Part shown: piece after piece, positions 36,801 to 46,072 of the stretch
Layout: every line of letters begins with the position of its first letter
Position numbering within the stretch: the first letter of the stretch is position 1
Source of the DNA: Manis javanica
Taxonomy: Eukaryota > Chordata > Mammalia > Pholidota > Manidae
NCBI RefSeq assembly: GCF_040802235.1
Contig: NC_133167.1
Coordinates: 40,174,001-40,238,000, forward strand
Direction: 5' to 3'
DNA length: 64,000 bases
Notes under the pieces: generated by a model
What the model was told of the DNA's origin: nothing
What the model saw: the letters and a program-made list of their open reading frames with translations, nothing else
Databases searched by the model: none
Position numbers and translations under genes: made by a program

Positions 36801-37356
36801 CACACCACTGGGAGACTCCTCAAAAACGGGGGCTCAAATCCTTCAGTTTAGAAATTGAGACACTGAGGTCTTAAGGAAGAGAGGGGAAGTGTCCACCCAA
36901 AGTCACAAAAAGACTTGGTTGCAAACTAGGGCTCGAACCACAAACTCTCCAAACTCCACTCCCCACTCCCCTATTTAACGTGCCAGCGTTAGGCTACCCT
37001 CAAGTAAAAATTTACTATTTCGGAAAAGAAAAAAGGGAGGTTACTACTGAGACAGTTATTTAGTGGGGGAAACGTTTTTAAAAGGAGCTGAGCACAGGCA
37101 TGAGGTGAGAACCGAGGTTTCGGTAAGAAGGGGGTTAGAAGCTACTGGAAGTTCCCGGCTGTCCCATCACGGAGAATGGGGTCCTCCGGGTCCCCCATAT
37201 CTAACTGTATTACGGCAAGACAGCGAGGTGCTTCCGGGCCTAGCATCTCCTCACTTTCTTCTCGCGCGTTTTTCTCTCTTCTCTCCGCCTTTCGAACTCC
37301 TCAAAGGAGATCTTTCCTTCCAGGTAGTCGATGAGCTCCGGGCTGAACCCCGACAT
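8195..37356 (-). CDS. GTF3C3: General transcription factor IIIC subunit 3 (TFIIIC102), 18 coding exons
   Basis: GTF3C3 is a tetratricopeptide-repeat subunit of TFIIIC, the nuclear complex that binds the A and B boxes of tRNA and similar genes and recruits TFIIIB for RNA polymerase III. Its yeast counterpart is Tfc4/tau131. Coding exons, 5' to 3' on the minus strand: 37356-37255, 36332-36221, 32894-32707, 31957-31834, 30534-30343, 29840-29675, 26386-26239, 25684-25619, 22263-22160, 21227-21056, 18845-18643, 18332-18231, 17598-17463, 15614-15377, 14778-14588, 12913-12789, 9860-9708 and 8317-8195. Every intron has GT-AG ends. The nominal product is about 881 residues (human about 886 from memory): an acidic N-terminal region, a TPR array in the middle and C-terminal helical repeats. 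The exon lengths sum to 2645, one base short of a multiple of three. The mismatch lies at exons 7/8; a donor 10 bases further on would give 2655 bases in frame. Confidence 0.96.
8570..8860 (+). repeat. Old L1 (L1M) ORF2-end fragment in GTF3C3 intron 17
   Basis: Contains recognisable L1 ORF2 3' wording: a TAGGAAAGGCCCTTCTAAG segment, then GATAGATTTGACTTCATAAA-like text and a GGGGAAAATA motif. Stops interrupt every frame. It is antisense to GTF3C3. The rest of this 1.4-kb intron shows nothing else I can name. Confidence 0.6.
9708..9860 (-). CDS. GTF3C3: GTF3C3 coding exon 17
   Basis: Residues 791-841 (GFSFLNRYLSLRGPCQESFY, then AIHYYQKALELPPLVAE). A C-terminal TPR unit. GTAG acceptor, GTATGG donor, phase 0 at both ends. 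Confidence 0.95.
9861..12788. other. GTF3C3 intron 16
   Basis: About 2.9 kb of AT-rich intron. Near 11,770-11,865 there is an L2/MIR-type 3' end (a run of 'CCCAGTTCCTGGCACAGTGGGTACTCAATA'). Elsewhere I see only low-complexity A/T stretches and no convincing open frame. Confidence 0.5.
12789..12913 (-). CDS. GTF3C3: GTF3C3 coding exon 16
   Basis: Residues 749-790 (QYVQAFRTHPHEPLYSLCIG, then RRHALIVQ). TTCAG acceptor and GTAATT donor, phase 0 end. Matches the family apart from Asp to His in the THPHEP loop. Confidence 0.95.
14340..14555 (+). repeat. MIR SINE in GTF3C3 intron 15
   Basis: A long MIR copy with the 'TATGTGCCACGCATTGTTTTAAG' start, a 'CTTCAGAGATAAAGAAACTGAG' centre and a 'GGCTCTTAACCACTAGGCT' end. 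It is one of the better preserved MIRs in the window and stops about 35 bases from exon 15. Confidence 0.8.
14588..14778 (-). CDS. GTF3C3: GTF3C3 coding exon 15
   Basis: Residues 685-749 (IMVMENVNKPQLWNIFNQVT, then NAFVSGSFKHALG). CTTAG acceptor, GTAAGT donor. A MIR element ends about 35 bases downstream of the exon in the intron. Confidence 0.96.
15095..15265 (+). repeat. MIR SINE in GTF3C3 intron 14
   Basis: Motif order as in MIR: 'CATGCCAGGCATTGTTAAAAG', 'ATAATCCCATGAGGTGGTG' and 'GTAGACTGAGACACAAGAGGTTAAG'. Diverged and lacking its ends. Confidence 0.75.
15377..15614 (-). CDS. GTF3C3: GTF3C3 coding exon 14
   Basis: Residues 606-685, the longest coding exon. Contains TKDDWWNLLLKAIYSLCDLS and an ELEYFGLSAAILDKNFRKAY TPR-like pair. 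TTTAG acceptor. The Arg codon at its end is split before a GTGATT donor. Confidence 0.96.
16190..16465 (+). repeat. Old L1 (L1M) 3' fragment in GTF3C3 intron 13
   Basis: Shows L1 3' order: a 'CAGTATTCTCCTTCTGAGAACC' segment, 'GATGCTCACTACCATATTAC' and 'TTATGGAACTGCTATCCAATGGAATA'. No open frame survives. It is antisense to the host gene. Confidence 0.65.
17463..17598 (-). CDS. GTF3C3: GTF3C3 coding exon 13
   Basis: Residues 561-606 (VAMNRAQVCLISSSKSGERH and on to ANCDAK). Probably a loop between helical repeats, judging by its Ser/Lys/Asp content. GCAG acceptor, GTAATT donor, ending one base into an Ala codon. Confidence 0.95.
18231..18332 (-). CDS. GTF3C3: GTF3C3 coding exon 12
   Basis: Residues 527-560 (ELKLLLHRSTLLFSQGKMYG, then VDTLLTMLAMLLK). 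Exactly 34 codons, phase 0 at both ends. TTTAG acceptor, GTGGGT donor. The frame is an uninterrupted match to the family. Confidence 0.95.
18643..18845 (-). CDS. GTF3C3: GTF3C3 coding exon 11 (TPR)
   Basis: Residues 459-526. Includes ALGYMERAAESYEKVVDLAP and EKALEALEPMYDPDTLAQDA, two textbook TPR motifs. TTTAG acceptor, GTAGGC donor after Gln-Gln, phase 0. Confidence 0.96.
18846..21055. other. GTF3C3 intron 10
   Basis: About 2.2 kb. The part near 19,080-19,270 resembles an old interspersed repeat with a 'TTTCCCATGTCTTCATC ... TGGTTATAATATTC ... AATAACACCACAGTAAACATC' pattern whose family I cannot name safely. The rest is AT-rich with no recognisable feature. Confidence 0.4.
21056..21227 (-). 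CDS. GTF3C3: GTF3C3 coding exon 10 (TPR)
   Basis: Residues 402-459, from PLLTALVEQNPEDMGDLYLD to NLAVVWLRHA. TPR helices with Leu/Ala/Tyr at the packing positions. CCTAG acceptor, GTAATA donor, ending one base into a Glu codon completed by exon 11. Confidence 0.96.
21525..21900 (+). repeat. L2 LINE 3' fragment in GTF3C3 intron 9
   Basis: Follows L2 3' order: a 'GGGAAGCTGTTCTTTCCTG' type segment, 'AATGTCACATTCTCAAGGAGG' and 'CCTTTCTTGACCCAACCTAT', 'GAGCACTTATCACCAACTAAC', and finally 'GTGAATGCTCAATACATTTTTTATTCAATGAA'. It is diverged, as expected for an ancient LINE. Confidence 0.75.
22160..22263 (-). CDS. GTF3C3: GTF3C3 coding exon 9
   Basis: Residues 367-401, translating to ENVTCTIPDGIPIDITVKLM and VCLVHLNILEPLN, which match the family well. 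CATAG acceptor, GTAAGT donor, phase 0 end. The exon is GC-richer than its introns. It was too short and split to appear as an open frame on its own. Confidence 0.94.
22264..25618. other. GTF3C3 intron 8
   Basis: About 3.4 kb. A possible L2 remnant lies near 24,230-24,640, ending in a 'CTTCCTTGAGGACAGAAAATGTC' block. No open frame of interest on either strand; a 90-codon minus-strand frame at 24,840-25,112 has no recognisable content. Confidence 0.45.
25619..25684 (-). CDS. GTF3C3: GTF3C3 coding exon 8, one base short of expectation
   Basis: Residues about 345-366. The frame that matches the family (DFSGIVLEKKT, then a Glu-rich stretch) starts two bases into the exon, which requires exon 7 to end with one spare base. 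A usual phase-0 join would read out of frame and stop at a TAG in exon 9. The first bases after the acceptor look like the usual exon start with one base missing just before the Asp codon. TTTTAG acceptor, GTAAAG donor. Confidence 0.85.
26239..26386 (-). CDS. GTF3C3: GTF3C3 coding exon 7 (TPR), donor ambiguous
   Basis: Residues 295-344, starting SYYEANDVTSAINII. The expected donor follows ...RALE at 26238 (GTAGGA), which ends the exon in phase 0. A second donor, GTAATG, lies 10 bases downstream, giving an exon end at 26229. Only that longer version (adding Val-Gly-Thr plus one base) joins exon 8 in frame. Which donor is used cannot be decided from sequence alone. Confidence 0.9.
26955..27112 (+). 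mobile_element. MER5A-type hAT transposon relic with internal A21 run
   Basis: Resembles MER5A: 'AACTTGAATGTGCATACAG', then 'TATTCTGATCCAGTAGAGCTGG' and 'GGGGCAGGGCCAAGATTTTC', ending 'CTCAGGTGATC'. A run of 21 A at 27004-27024 has expanded inside the element where the consensus has only a few A residues. It lies in GTF3C3 intron 6. Confidence 0.65.
27540..28600 (+). repeat. L2 LINE 3' region, about 1 kb, GTF3C3 intron 6
   Basis: Long, fairly complete L2 3' part. It contains 'TTCTCAAAAGAGCAGCCAGA', 'AAACCATGTCAGTCTCATAC', 'CCTTCCAATTGCTTCCAAAC', 'GCACGCCATTTCCTTTGCCT' and 'CTACAATGTAAGTTCCACAAG', then the 'GTGTCTAGCACATCACTTACATACAATAAATA' ending. Short open frames inside it (27,764-28,003 and 28,032-28,268) are incidental. 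Confidence 0.75.
27799..27828 (+). repeat. (TC)n-(CA)n microsatellite
   Basis: A short TC run followed directly by about nine CA units, embedded in the L2 copy of GTF3C3 intron 6. Such compound dinucleotide runs are commonly polymorphic. Confidence 0.85.
28601..29674. other. 5'-proximal part of GTF3C3 intron 6
   Basis: AT-rich intron sequence with a (CAAA)n-like stretch near 29,512-29,532. No recognisable repeat or gene otherwise. Confidence 0.4.
29675..29840 (-). CDS. GTF3C3: GTF3C3 coding exon 6 (TPR)
   Basis: Residues 240-295. Translates through YLWERSSLYEQMGDHKMAMD, a clear TPR consensus, and ends in ARDMAK with the lysine codon split. TTTAG acceptor and GTAAGT donor. The true frame is closed on the 3' side only by the intron. 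Confidence 0.94.
30343..30534 (-). CDS. GTF3C3: GTF3C3 coding exon 5 (TPR)
   Basis: Residues 176-240. Contains two TPR units with the typical small/aromatic spacing (for example APLAYEPFSTLAMIYEDQGD and WVRLAEMSLEQDNIKQAIFC). ATAG acceptor, GTAATT donor. Confidence 0.96.
30535..31833. other. GTF3C3 intron 4
   Basis: About 1.3 kb of AT-rich intron with A-rich runs near 31,585-31,615. Nothing else is recognisable. Confidence 0.4.
31834..31957 (-). CDS. GTF3C3: GTF3C3 coding exon 4 (first TPR)
   Basis: Residues 135-176. Begins EKRPRSKLPRALRGLMG and runs into the first TPR-like helix pair (ANIRFARGEREEAILMCMEI). ACAG acceptor. It ends one base into an alanine codon before a GTGTGT donor. Confidence 0.94.
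32707..32894 (-). CDS. GTF3C3: GTF3C3 coding exon 3 (acidic tract)
   Basis: Residues 72-134. Contains a run of about 16 Glu/Asp residues coded by a GAG/GAA/GAT-rich tract near 32784-32834, then a proline-containing linker and the conserved FVLEMVLNRETKKMMK segment. TTCAG acceptor, GTAAGT donor. The acidic run is a purine-rich repeat and is the part most likely to vary in length between species. Confidence 0.95.
33194..33573 (+). mobile_element. Probable solo LTR (class I ERV) in GTF3C3 intron 2
   Basis: A GC-richer island in AT-rich intron with the layout of a retroviral LTR. It has a CAAT-like ATTGTTATTGGCTCC, tandem 'GGACAGAGAC' type blocks (near 33,355 and 33,392), an AATAAA at 33470-33475 and a pyrimidine/G-rich U5-like tail ending 'CATTGGCA'. 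A possible 5-base flanking repeat, AGACA, lies at 33188-33192 and 33574-33578. An alternative start is TGTGGCC at 33215. No internal retroviral genes were seen, so a solo LTR is most likely, antisense to GTF3C3. The family is not identified. Confidence 0.5.
33620..33870 (+). repeat. MIR SINE in GTF3C3 intron 2
   Basis: Nearly full MIR: 'AGCACAGTGGTTAAAGTGAG', 'AGTCATCTTGGGAAAATTGG', 'CAGTTTCTTCATTTGAAAA', 'TAGGGCTACTCTGAGGATGA' and 'AATAATGCTCAGCATATAGT'. It lies next to the probable solo LTR. Confidence 0.85.
34390..34835 (+). repeat. Old L1 (L1M) ORF2 fragment in GTF3C3 intron 2
   Basis: Part of a LINE-1 reverse transcriptase. The wording around 'GAGACAAGGGGGCCTACTATC' and 'CTCATTATCCACAGATGACATGATTAAGTATG' corresponds to the conserved RT palm motifs, now interrupted by stops. 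A 63-codon open frame at 34,480-34,671 is a remnant of it. Confidence 0.65.
34940..35515 (+). mobile_element. Possible old LTR in GTF3C3 intron 2
   Basis: The 3' part (35,390-35,470) reads like an LTR R/U5: a pyrimidine-rich tract, AATAAAACTTG at about 35,427, then 'CCCAATTCGTGTGTGTTCTCCG'. The upstream 400 bases are GC-richer than the flanks. No termini or flanking duplication were found. Family unknown. Confidence 0.35.
36221..36332 (-). CDS. GTF3C3: GTF3C3 coding exon 2
   Basis: Residues 35-72 (codon 72 is split). It follows a CACAG acceptor and ends with a GTATGT donor. The segment is hydrophilic, serine-rich and probably disordered, and is less conserved than the rest of the protein. 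Confidence 0.93.
36840..36990 (+). repeat. MIR SINE fragment in GTF3C3 intron 1
   Basis: 'AAATTGAGACACTGAGGTC' followed by 'CCCAAAGTCACAAAAAGAC' and 'AACTAGGGCTCGAACCACAA', the 3' half of the MIR core and tail. It ends close to the CpG-rich promoter region of GTF3C3. Confidence 0.7.
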
Positions 37357-37610
37357 GTCTGCGGAGTCCTGACAAGTAGCCCCAGCAACGGTCAGCGCAG
37401 GAGATGCACGAAGTGCGGCGCCTCCCAGTCGCTTTCCGGTGCTGGGGCGCCGAGAGCAGGGATCCGGTGTTCTCACGGGAAACCGGCCCGTACTGCGCCC
37501 CAGCTGCAGCGCCAGGGTTCCGCCGGAGCGTCTGGCCCTGCCTCCTTCCAAGGGGCTCGCCGCTGTGGGCGGGGCCTCCGCGGGCCTGGTGAGAGCCTAC
37601 TGCCCAGGCT
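37030..37610 (-). promoter_or_regulatory. GTF3C3: CpG-rich promoter region of GTF3C3
   Basis: GC content and CpG frequency rise sharply around coding exon 1, with runs such as GGCGCCGAGAG, CTCGCGCG and TGCGGCGCC. No TATA box stands out upstream of the ATG, as usual for a housekeeping gene. The exact start site cannot be read from the sequence. The plus-strand open frame of 187 codons across this region is a by-product of the GC content. Confidence 0.7.
37255..37356 (-). CDS. GTF3C3: GTF3C3 coding exon 1
   Basis: Residues 1-34, starting MSGFSPELIDYLEG, the known N-terminus of the protein. The ATG is at 37356-37354 inside a CpG-rich region. The exon ends in phase 0 before a GTGAGG donor. The second half is very basic and glutamate-rich (an EFERRREERKTREKK helix). 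Confidence 0.95.
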
Positions 37611-38049
37611 CAGACCGCCTGTTTAAAACTATTAGGGAGTTGGGGGAAAAATGTGATTTCAAGAAATTGTCCTTACCTCAATTATTTCCCTCAATTCTCC
37701 AATCCATTTCTTTTTCTGAATGTTTATTCTTTAAGTTGATTTGATTTTTGTTTTAGAGATTATATTCTGAATTTGACCATTTGCACTGCCATGTAAATGT
37801 TCTACTTTCCAGTTCTCCCCTGCCACAAAATGCTAAAGCCCTCCCCTAATTTATTCTCCAACTCTAATCTCTTCCAATCAATGGCCTCATCAGTTTTCCT
37901 GTTACCCACAAATCCTCAAACTCTCCCTGACTTCAGGCTCCTTCCCAGTCTGTAAAAAAGGTTCTCTGGACTTTATGTTCCACCTCTAACTCCCACCCAA
38001 GTGTTCTTCTTTTCTTAACTATCTTTTAGAAAGAATCAAATGCTTGATA

Positions 38050-38245
38050 TGATTACCATACATTGTTGCCCATTTACTGTAGAGCATGTACTATATCATA
38101 TGCAGATTATGTACATATCTCAAAATAATCCTTAAAAATGGATGATATTATTCCTAATGCCAAAGTCCTGTATCTAATAAGTGGCAGAGGCAGGTTTGGA
38201 ATGCTGGCCTATCTGACTCCAAATCCCATGCTTGAAATTAATAAA
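38050..38245 (+). repeat. MIR SINE fragment
   Basis: Intergenic between GTF3C3 and C2orf66. 'GTAGAGCATGTACTATATCA' through 'AAGTGGCAGAGGCAGGTTTGG' and 'TGACTCCAAATCCCATGCTT' match the MIR centre and tail. Confidence 0.65.
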
Positions 38246-38389
38246 ATATACTGCCTCCCCTCCTGGAACTATTTCACCTCCTCCACACTACTGTGGGTTT
38301 TTTTTACCTATTTATCTTTGTGAACTCTCCTCAGTAGCCTACTAATCTGTGCCCAATACAAATTTATGTATTAAATTGGATGGAATTCA

Positions 38390-39358
38390 AAGCGCCTTGG
38401 GAATGGGCAAGGGAATTGAGGCATGGGGAATGCAGCTCAATATGACGCTAAAGTTAGAGATAAGTTACAGGGAGCCTATCACCCCGGCCTTTGTTGCCTC
38501 TTTACCACAATCTAGCTGAGGATAAAGAACAGTAGGATGGCAGAATGAGGAGCCAGGACCTGCATGAGCAAGATTTCCAGGTGAGAGAAAAATATCTCAC
38601 AACAGGAAGTCATCCCCTTTCTCATAATGAAGGATCCTCTGGGCACTACTTGGGTATAAAATAAGGCTATCTAGCAGTCTAGGTTGGATTCAGGTACTCT
38701 ACAGAAGTCACAGGGAAATTCTCTCCTCAATTTTTCCAGTCAATTAGGAAACTGCATCTAAGAGGAAGGTAAGAGTCTCTAGTCCTAACTCTCCTAGGAG
38801 AAAAGAAGGGAATCAAAGGGAGGAAAGATAGTCACCTGGTAAGGAGAATGCTCCCCTAAGGTCCAGATGGCTTAGGCTAGCTTATTTTATGATGGGCTGT
38901 CTGGAATACGGGAATAACAGTTGTGAAGGTATAGATTCATGTTATGGAAATAGGGAGCAAGAGGCAGAAGGACAGTTTTTCCACCGTTAAAAAGAGACAA
39001 CAGGCTCAAAATAGAGTCATGTATGCTAAATCCACATCACCAAAGTGCAACTTAATAGCTAACTTAATTACAGTTTCACCCTCTCTCAACAGTGGAATCT
39101 TAAACCAGTCAATGAGGAATTGCCTTCTCAGCACTAGTGAGGTAATGTGACTGAGAAAACCCTACTGTCCCTTAAAGGAAGGTGATTCTTTGCTATTAAC
39201 TTCCTTGTCCTGCCCTCTTCTGTCTATAAGTCTTTCATTCTGTACAGTTCTTCAGAGCTCCTTTCTGCTGAATGGGATGCTGCCCAGTTCATGAACTGTT
39301 GAATAAAGCCAATAAGGTCTTTGAAATTTATGCAGTTGAATTTTGTTTTTTAACAACA
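38390..39358 (+). mobile_element. Possible ERV LTR remnant
   Basis: The last 150 bases resemble the 3' half of an old class I LTR: 'TTCATTCTGTACAGTTCTTC', 'TGGGATGCTGCCCAGTTCAT', 'GAATAAAGCCAATAAGGTC' (polyadenylation signal near 39,300) and a 'TTGAATTTTGTTTTTTAACA' end. How far it extends upstream is uncertain; the 38.4-39.1 kb part is unassigned. Coordinates are a generous outer limit. Confidence 0.35.
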
Positions 39359-39359
39359 G

Positions 39360-42300
39360 CTATAGAACACCTTGATGACATGAAAGTTCTCTTAAGGTCA
39401 GAATGTAGCAACATACCCTGAAATTGTAATCTTTCTGTTTTTCTTTTCTCCACTTCCTTGAATGTGATTTTTTTCCCCTGGCGAGTCAGAGGCATCCTTA
39501 TCACCTTGAGAGAAAGTGGAATTGTTATAGCAGTAATGAAAATAGCAAAAGGAAACTTTTACAACTTTCAGACTGGTTTTTGAGACTCAAAATGGAATGT
39601 CTAAAGAAAGCAGAACATTGAATTTCCACCATGACAATAGAATTAAGAATACACAGGGAGGAGATGACCTCATCCTTTCTCTTCATCAAGGGGATGAGCA
39701 AGGATGGGGTGTGACCCTATTCAGGAGATAATTTTCCCGTAGTTTAATCACTTTTCTGCCGAAGTTTGTGACAGCTTTCTTTCTGGGTTATCTTTTCAAG
39801 GAGGTCTGTAGAAGAGCCTTGAAAGACTAAGATATTATCTCCCTCTGGGGTGGAGGACAGATCTGTTTTCTAACCAGTAAAATATAAATAATGTTTCCCT
39901 CTGATGCAACGGTTGGGCATGTTTGTTAGTAGTTCCCTTTAACATGGAGAATTTCCTAAGTTTGGGCTCATCAGCTGTGGCACAAGCCTACTTATGCCCA
40001 GCATATACCTGGACTCACCTCCACAGGGACCCCACAATACTTGTAGGAGGACGAGATCCAGTGTGAATGCCAACCTTATGCTGCCTGCCATGCCGTGAAA
40101 ATAATGTCCATTACCTCAGACCCAGGAGTCTCTTGCCTGTCAGGGTCTATGAAACTGTAGCAGGCTACCATGTAGCCTACAAATAGGGTAGAAGCTCACA
40201 CCCTTAACAGTTCTGGACCACCCTAGATCTGGGATAGGGGACAATAGGCCATGTCCTGGGGATGAGATACGCATCAATGAGGAGCAGAGTCAATGCTGAG
40301 AGGCTGTCAAGGACCCATGGAGAGAATTACTGCAGACCACCTGAGAGCCTAGATCATCTGTAAAACATTTATTTTCAATGGAGGAAACACCACACTTCTG
40401 CTGTTTTCCTAGCAACTGTTCTCAGCCAAGCAAAATCACTTTCCCAGGGGGCTTTTAGAGTAGGGAGGTTCAAATAATTGGGCAGGGTGTGGAAACGACT
40501 AACATATAGTGTCTGGACACCAGATGTGCTAAATGGTCACATATAATGAAGACTTGTCGTTCTCCAACTGCCAACTGCATCACGAGGAATAAACTCTAGT
40601 CCGTATGGAGTGTTGTCATTGCAACAGCCAGCTGCCAATTGTGAGGAATTCTCCAGCAGAAGGATGCATGCCTCTGCCCTGAGGCCTTGCAAGCTCATAG
40701 CTGAAAGTCCTCTGTGGATTCCCATCCTTGTTAAAGGCTCTGAAACTGGTAAGTATTCCCTTTGCGGATGTCTTGACACCCAGAGCAAGGGGGCAAAAAG
40801 CAAAGGGAAAACCAAGGACTGGTTAGTACTTGAGTGGAATTGGACAGGGGTGAAATGCTCCCTACCCCTCTACCATTTATCTGAATAGTTTATATTTTTA
40901 TGAAGAATAGCTCCTCAATGATTACTTTCATCTCTTAAATGGTAAAAAACACAATCTTGACGTGAACTAGGAGTAGCTTCCATTTCTGTGTAAACAATAG
41001 CAGAATAGCACATGTTTACTTTCAATTCAACAACTATTTGTTGAACACATGCTACATGCTAGACATTATGCTAGGTGCTGAAGAAATAAAAATGGCTTAG
41101 GTATGATCTCTGCTCATAAATACCTCACACATCCCTCCAGGAAAAACAGACATATATCAACTAGTTACAATAGAACATATTAAACCAGCCACAGAAATCT
41201 GTCTTAGCATAAATATTTTATTTTTATATTCAGTATCAATCATCCACAAAAAAGCCACAGAAGACTATTTTGGAATGCACAGGTTAATGTGATTAGGACA
41301 CCAATGTTTGCATTCAGGTACAACGCTTGTTTTGCAGGAATCACAGGGAAAATGATGCAGCTCTCCATAAAGATACAGGAAAAGTTGCTATTCCAAGTGA
41401 GGATACGAGAATCAGAATAATTCAGCCCCATCTGGTTGGGAGGAGGACACGGTTGGCTGTAAAAGAAGGGAAATCCACCCATTTCTACTCTCCGTTCTTA
41501 AGGAGGTTGTGTGCAAAAGAGAATCAGAGCTGGGGTGGGGCTAGGATATTTGGTGTAGCACGGGGTCCACCTCTAAACATAGTGGCAGAGAACATCTCAC
41601 AGAGATCCTAGCAATTCCTAGTCTCCCAAATTTCTTTGTTTTCCATTTCAACTTATTTATGGATATTTATCACTTACTCTCCCTTGGTATGAAACTTAGA
41701 TTGTGAGATCTTTCAGTAACATATGCATCTCCTCTTTAGGAAAAAGACAAATTTTAAGCCTAAATCCCTATTACATATGATGAACTACAGTAAAAATTTG
41801 CAAAGTCCCTTTGAAATAAAAACAATGATTGATAACAGGTAATAAGCATACAAGACAAGTTTTAAAGACAAGCTTCAAGTAAACATGTAATTTAGAAGAT
41901 CATCATCTCTTTTGACTCGTAATGTCCCGTAGCTCTTACAAAATATCTGCAGTGTTCTACATCAATGTTCATGGTTATAGAGTGGGAAAAAAACTCCAAA
42001 AATAGACCACTGAGTCAGATTATCTCCCAAGGGTCAATCTATTTATATGCAAATCTGGAAACGTAGAATAAAATCATTACACATTGACAAATAAAAGTAG
42101 AGGGAAAAAATGTTTAGCCATGACCATGATTAAAATTTTTTAATGAGAAGCTTCACCTGTAGTTCTAAAATAGCCAGAACCTGGAAGAACAAGAAAATAT
42201 TATGAAATAGTAAATAAAAACTACACAAACACCACAAAGACCCAAAGATCAACATAGTTCAGTGAAAACTCTTTGTTTTTTCATTTTCTAATCAGAGATG

Positions 42301-43612
42301 TTAGGAAAGGAGAGTTTGTAATTATGAAATACTCTCCAAACATTTGCTTAGCTTCTTACACAAAGCCAATTAATTTCCGTTATATTACAACACTACCAAC
42401 TGGGTGCTTGCTCTGTTTTCCTGCCTTAAATATTACTTCATTCCATGCTCACTTGGAAGTATTCATTTGATATTTTCTCTGATACCTCTGTGAGTTAGAC
42501 ATTAGCACCTGCAATTTATAGATGAAGAAACGAAGGCTTACAACCAACGTGCATGCACCACTCTCCCACACTGAAGTAGCCCTTGTGGTATCAGTAACTA
42601 CTTCTCTGTATTAGTGTCTGATAGCCTAGGGCCTACATGTGAGAAAAGTCAAGGTAACCCTTCATTAACATCTTTCTGCTTATTCTATTTTCTCAGGATA
42701 GAAGTTTTCAAGTGCATATGCCACATGGTAAATTACGTCTTCTTTTTAGAATGACAATCATTATTTTTAAAAATCACACTCAAAAGAACTAATAATCAAA
42801 ATATTTTCACATGCACAATGCAGTGTAACAATGGTATGCTTACTCACAACTTCATCCCTACACCCGCACCACGGAAGAATGGGGAGTGGATTTCGATTAT
42901 GATTCACTTCCCTTTATTATTCATCCAAACCAACGCTAATAAACTAGAGACATAGTGCATTTTCTTCTAATGTGCCATACCTGTTACTTTATAAATAGCA
43001 AGCATTTATTTGATAAGAATGCAAAAAGAATAAGATTAACAAAATTCAAATCTCATAAATATATTTCTAATTTTTTTCCTATGAGAAAAATAACATCTTT
43101 ACTAATATTCCTTTTATTTTCTTTAGGTGAGGAAGTTGAAGCTCAAATATATGTTTATTATTTCTCCTCCAGAGACCCTTTCTTTTAACTTTATCTTTCT
43201 ATTTTATCCAACTGCACAATTCACATACTTATTTATATATGATTTTCTACCTAACTTTAGCTATATGACCTGAGTCTGAAAAAAAGATATAGGTAAAAGT
43301 GTGTGGTATTCCACTATATTTAATAATGCTATTAAAGGTGATAATTCTACTATTTTAATATACCTCTTCCCAAGAAAACTATGCTTAAAAAATCATAACT
43401 ATCATTTCTTTTTAAAACCAAATCATAGACATCTGAACCAAATCCAAATATTAACAGCAATGAGTATCATCAGAATTGAGCATTAATTTCTCTGAGGAAA
43501 AGAAAATCATTTTCAAATAAATACTTTCAAAATCTCTTTATGACTTAAGTTGGATGTTTGGACAAATCCTGGGAATAAAGGGATCATTTTTACCTGTGCT
43601 CAGAAGAAACAG
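39360..43612. other. Intergenic DNA between GTF3C3 and C2orf66
   Basis: No gene found. About 41,025-41,200 is an old repeat of the 'CTACATGCTAGACATTATGCTAGGTGCTGAAG' type, and 42,480-42,560 looks like a MIR piece ('ACCTGCAATTTATAGATGAAG'). A plus-strand frame of 92 codons at 40,610-40,888 has no recognisable content. A candidate C2orf66 polyadenylation signal (minus-strand AATAAA) is at 43154-43159, about 450 bases past the stop codon. Confidence 0.45.
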
Positions 43613-45257
<1,645 letters not shown>

Positions 45258-45800
45258 TCAGAGAGGGAGAGAAGAGAGAGGAGAGGAGAGAAAAGGAGAG
45301 AGGAGAAGAGGGGAGCAAAAACAGAAAAGAGAAAGAAGAAACATTTTTAAAAGACAGACAATGAAGAAGTAGTGTATCAGTTCACCCTAATTTTGCAGAC
45401 TTGTTTTTCTCCGGATTCATCTGCATATGAAGCCCCCCAGATACAGCTGATTAGCTTAAAAGAGTCCATGAGGAAGAAAATGTTACATAGTGATACACAA
45501 AGCAATTATGAATACAACCTACAAAGTCTAAGTATAGCTTTTCATCTTTGAAAAAATGCACTTTGTGGTCTCCAAAGAAAATGCACTTCATAAAAAAGAA
45601 CAAGCAAACAAATCTTAAGTTACTCATAAGTGTTAAGACAGTAGTCTCCAAAGAGAAACAAAAATATATACCCCAAACCGAGAAATGCGCTGTACACACA
45701 TCTGAGACAGACACAGACCACACTGGCCTAAGTAGAGATTGTCTCCCACCCCAAGGCATGAAATGGAAATGAAATACACAGAAGGGTTAATAAAACTTAC

Positions 45801-45872
45801 CAGGTTTGGGCTTTGGCTGGTCCTGGTTGGTACCCCACCTACAATCAGTAAGGCAATCACGGCTACTTATAA
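45801..45872 (-). promoter_or_regulatory. C2orf66: Likely C2orf66 TATA promoter and non-coding first exon
   Basis: On the minus strand TTATAA sits at 45872-45867. About 30 bases downstream would begin a short non-coding exon that ends at 45801 with a perfect CTG|GTAAGT donor. The next good acceptor is the one in front of the C2orf66 start codon at 45221. This is inferred from signals alone. The start site near 45,840 is an estimate. Confidence 0.5.
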
Positions 45873-45925
45873 CCAACGGACCGGTTGCAGGTAGGTGTCT
45901 CTGACGTGAGCAGGCGCAGTTCAAA

Positions 45926-46072
45926 AATAATGATTCCATTTTCATCCATGGCACAAAGACCCTTGAGAATCACTACTTCATGATTCTTCAGGGGTAACAG
46001 TGAACCTGTTTGTCTTATAAATACAGCAACCTCTCCTCCAACCACGGAACATTTTATGTGTTTTTTATAAAA
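45926..46072 (+). repeat. Two-module repeat, promoter-upstream copy (rearranged)
   Basis: Module B (45926-46015) is about 90 per cent identical to 44291-44380. It is followed after about 17 bases by the reverse complement of module A (46033-46072). It lies 50-200 bases upstream of the likely C2orf66 TATA box. Confidence 0.7.

Noticed and set aside
36925-36945. B-box-like GGGCTCGAACC hinting at a tRNA gene
   Set aside because: It belongs to the 3' part of a MIR element. No cloverleaf or A box at the right distance was found.
37063-37626. Plus-strand frame of 187 codons at the GTF3C3 promoter
   Set aside because: It overlaps coding exon 1 on the other strand and a CpG-rich region where stops are rare. 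No known divergent gene fits.
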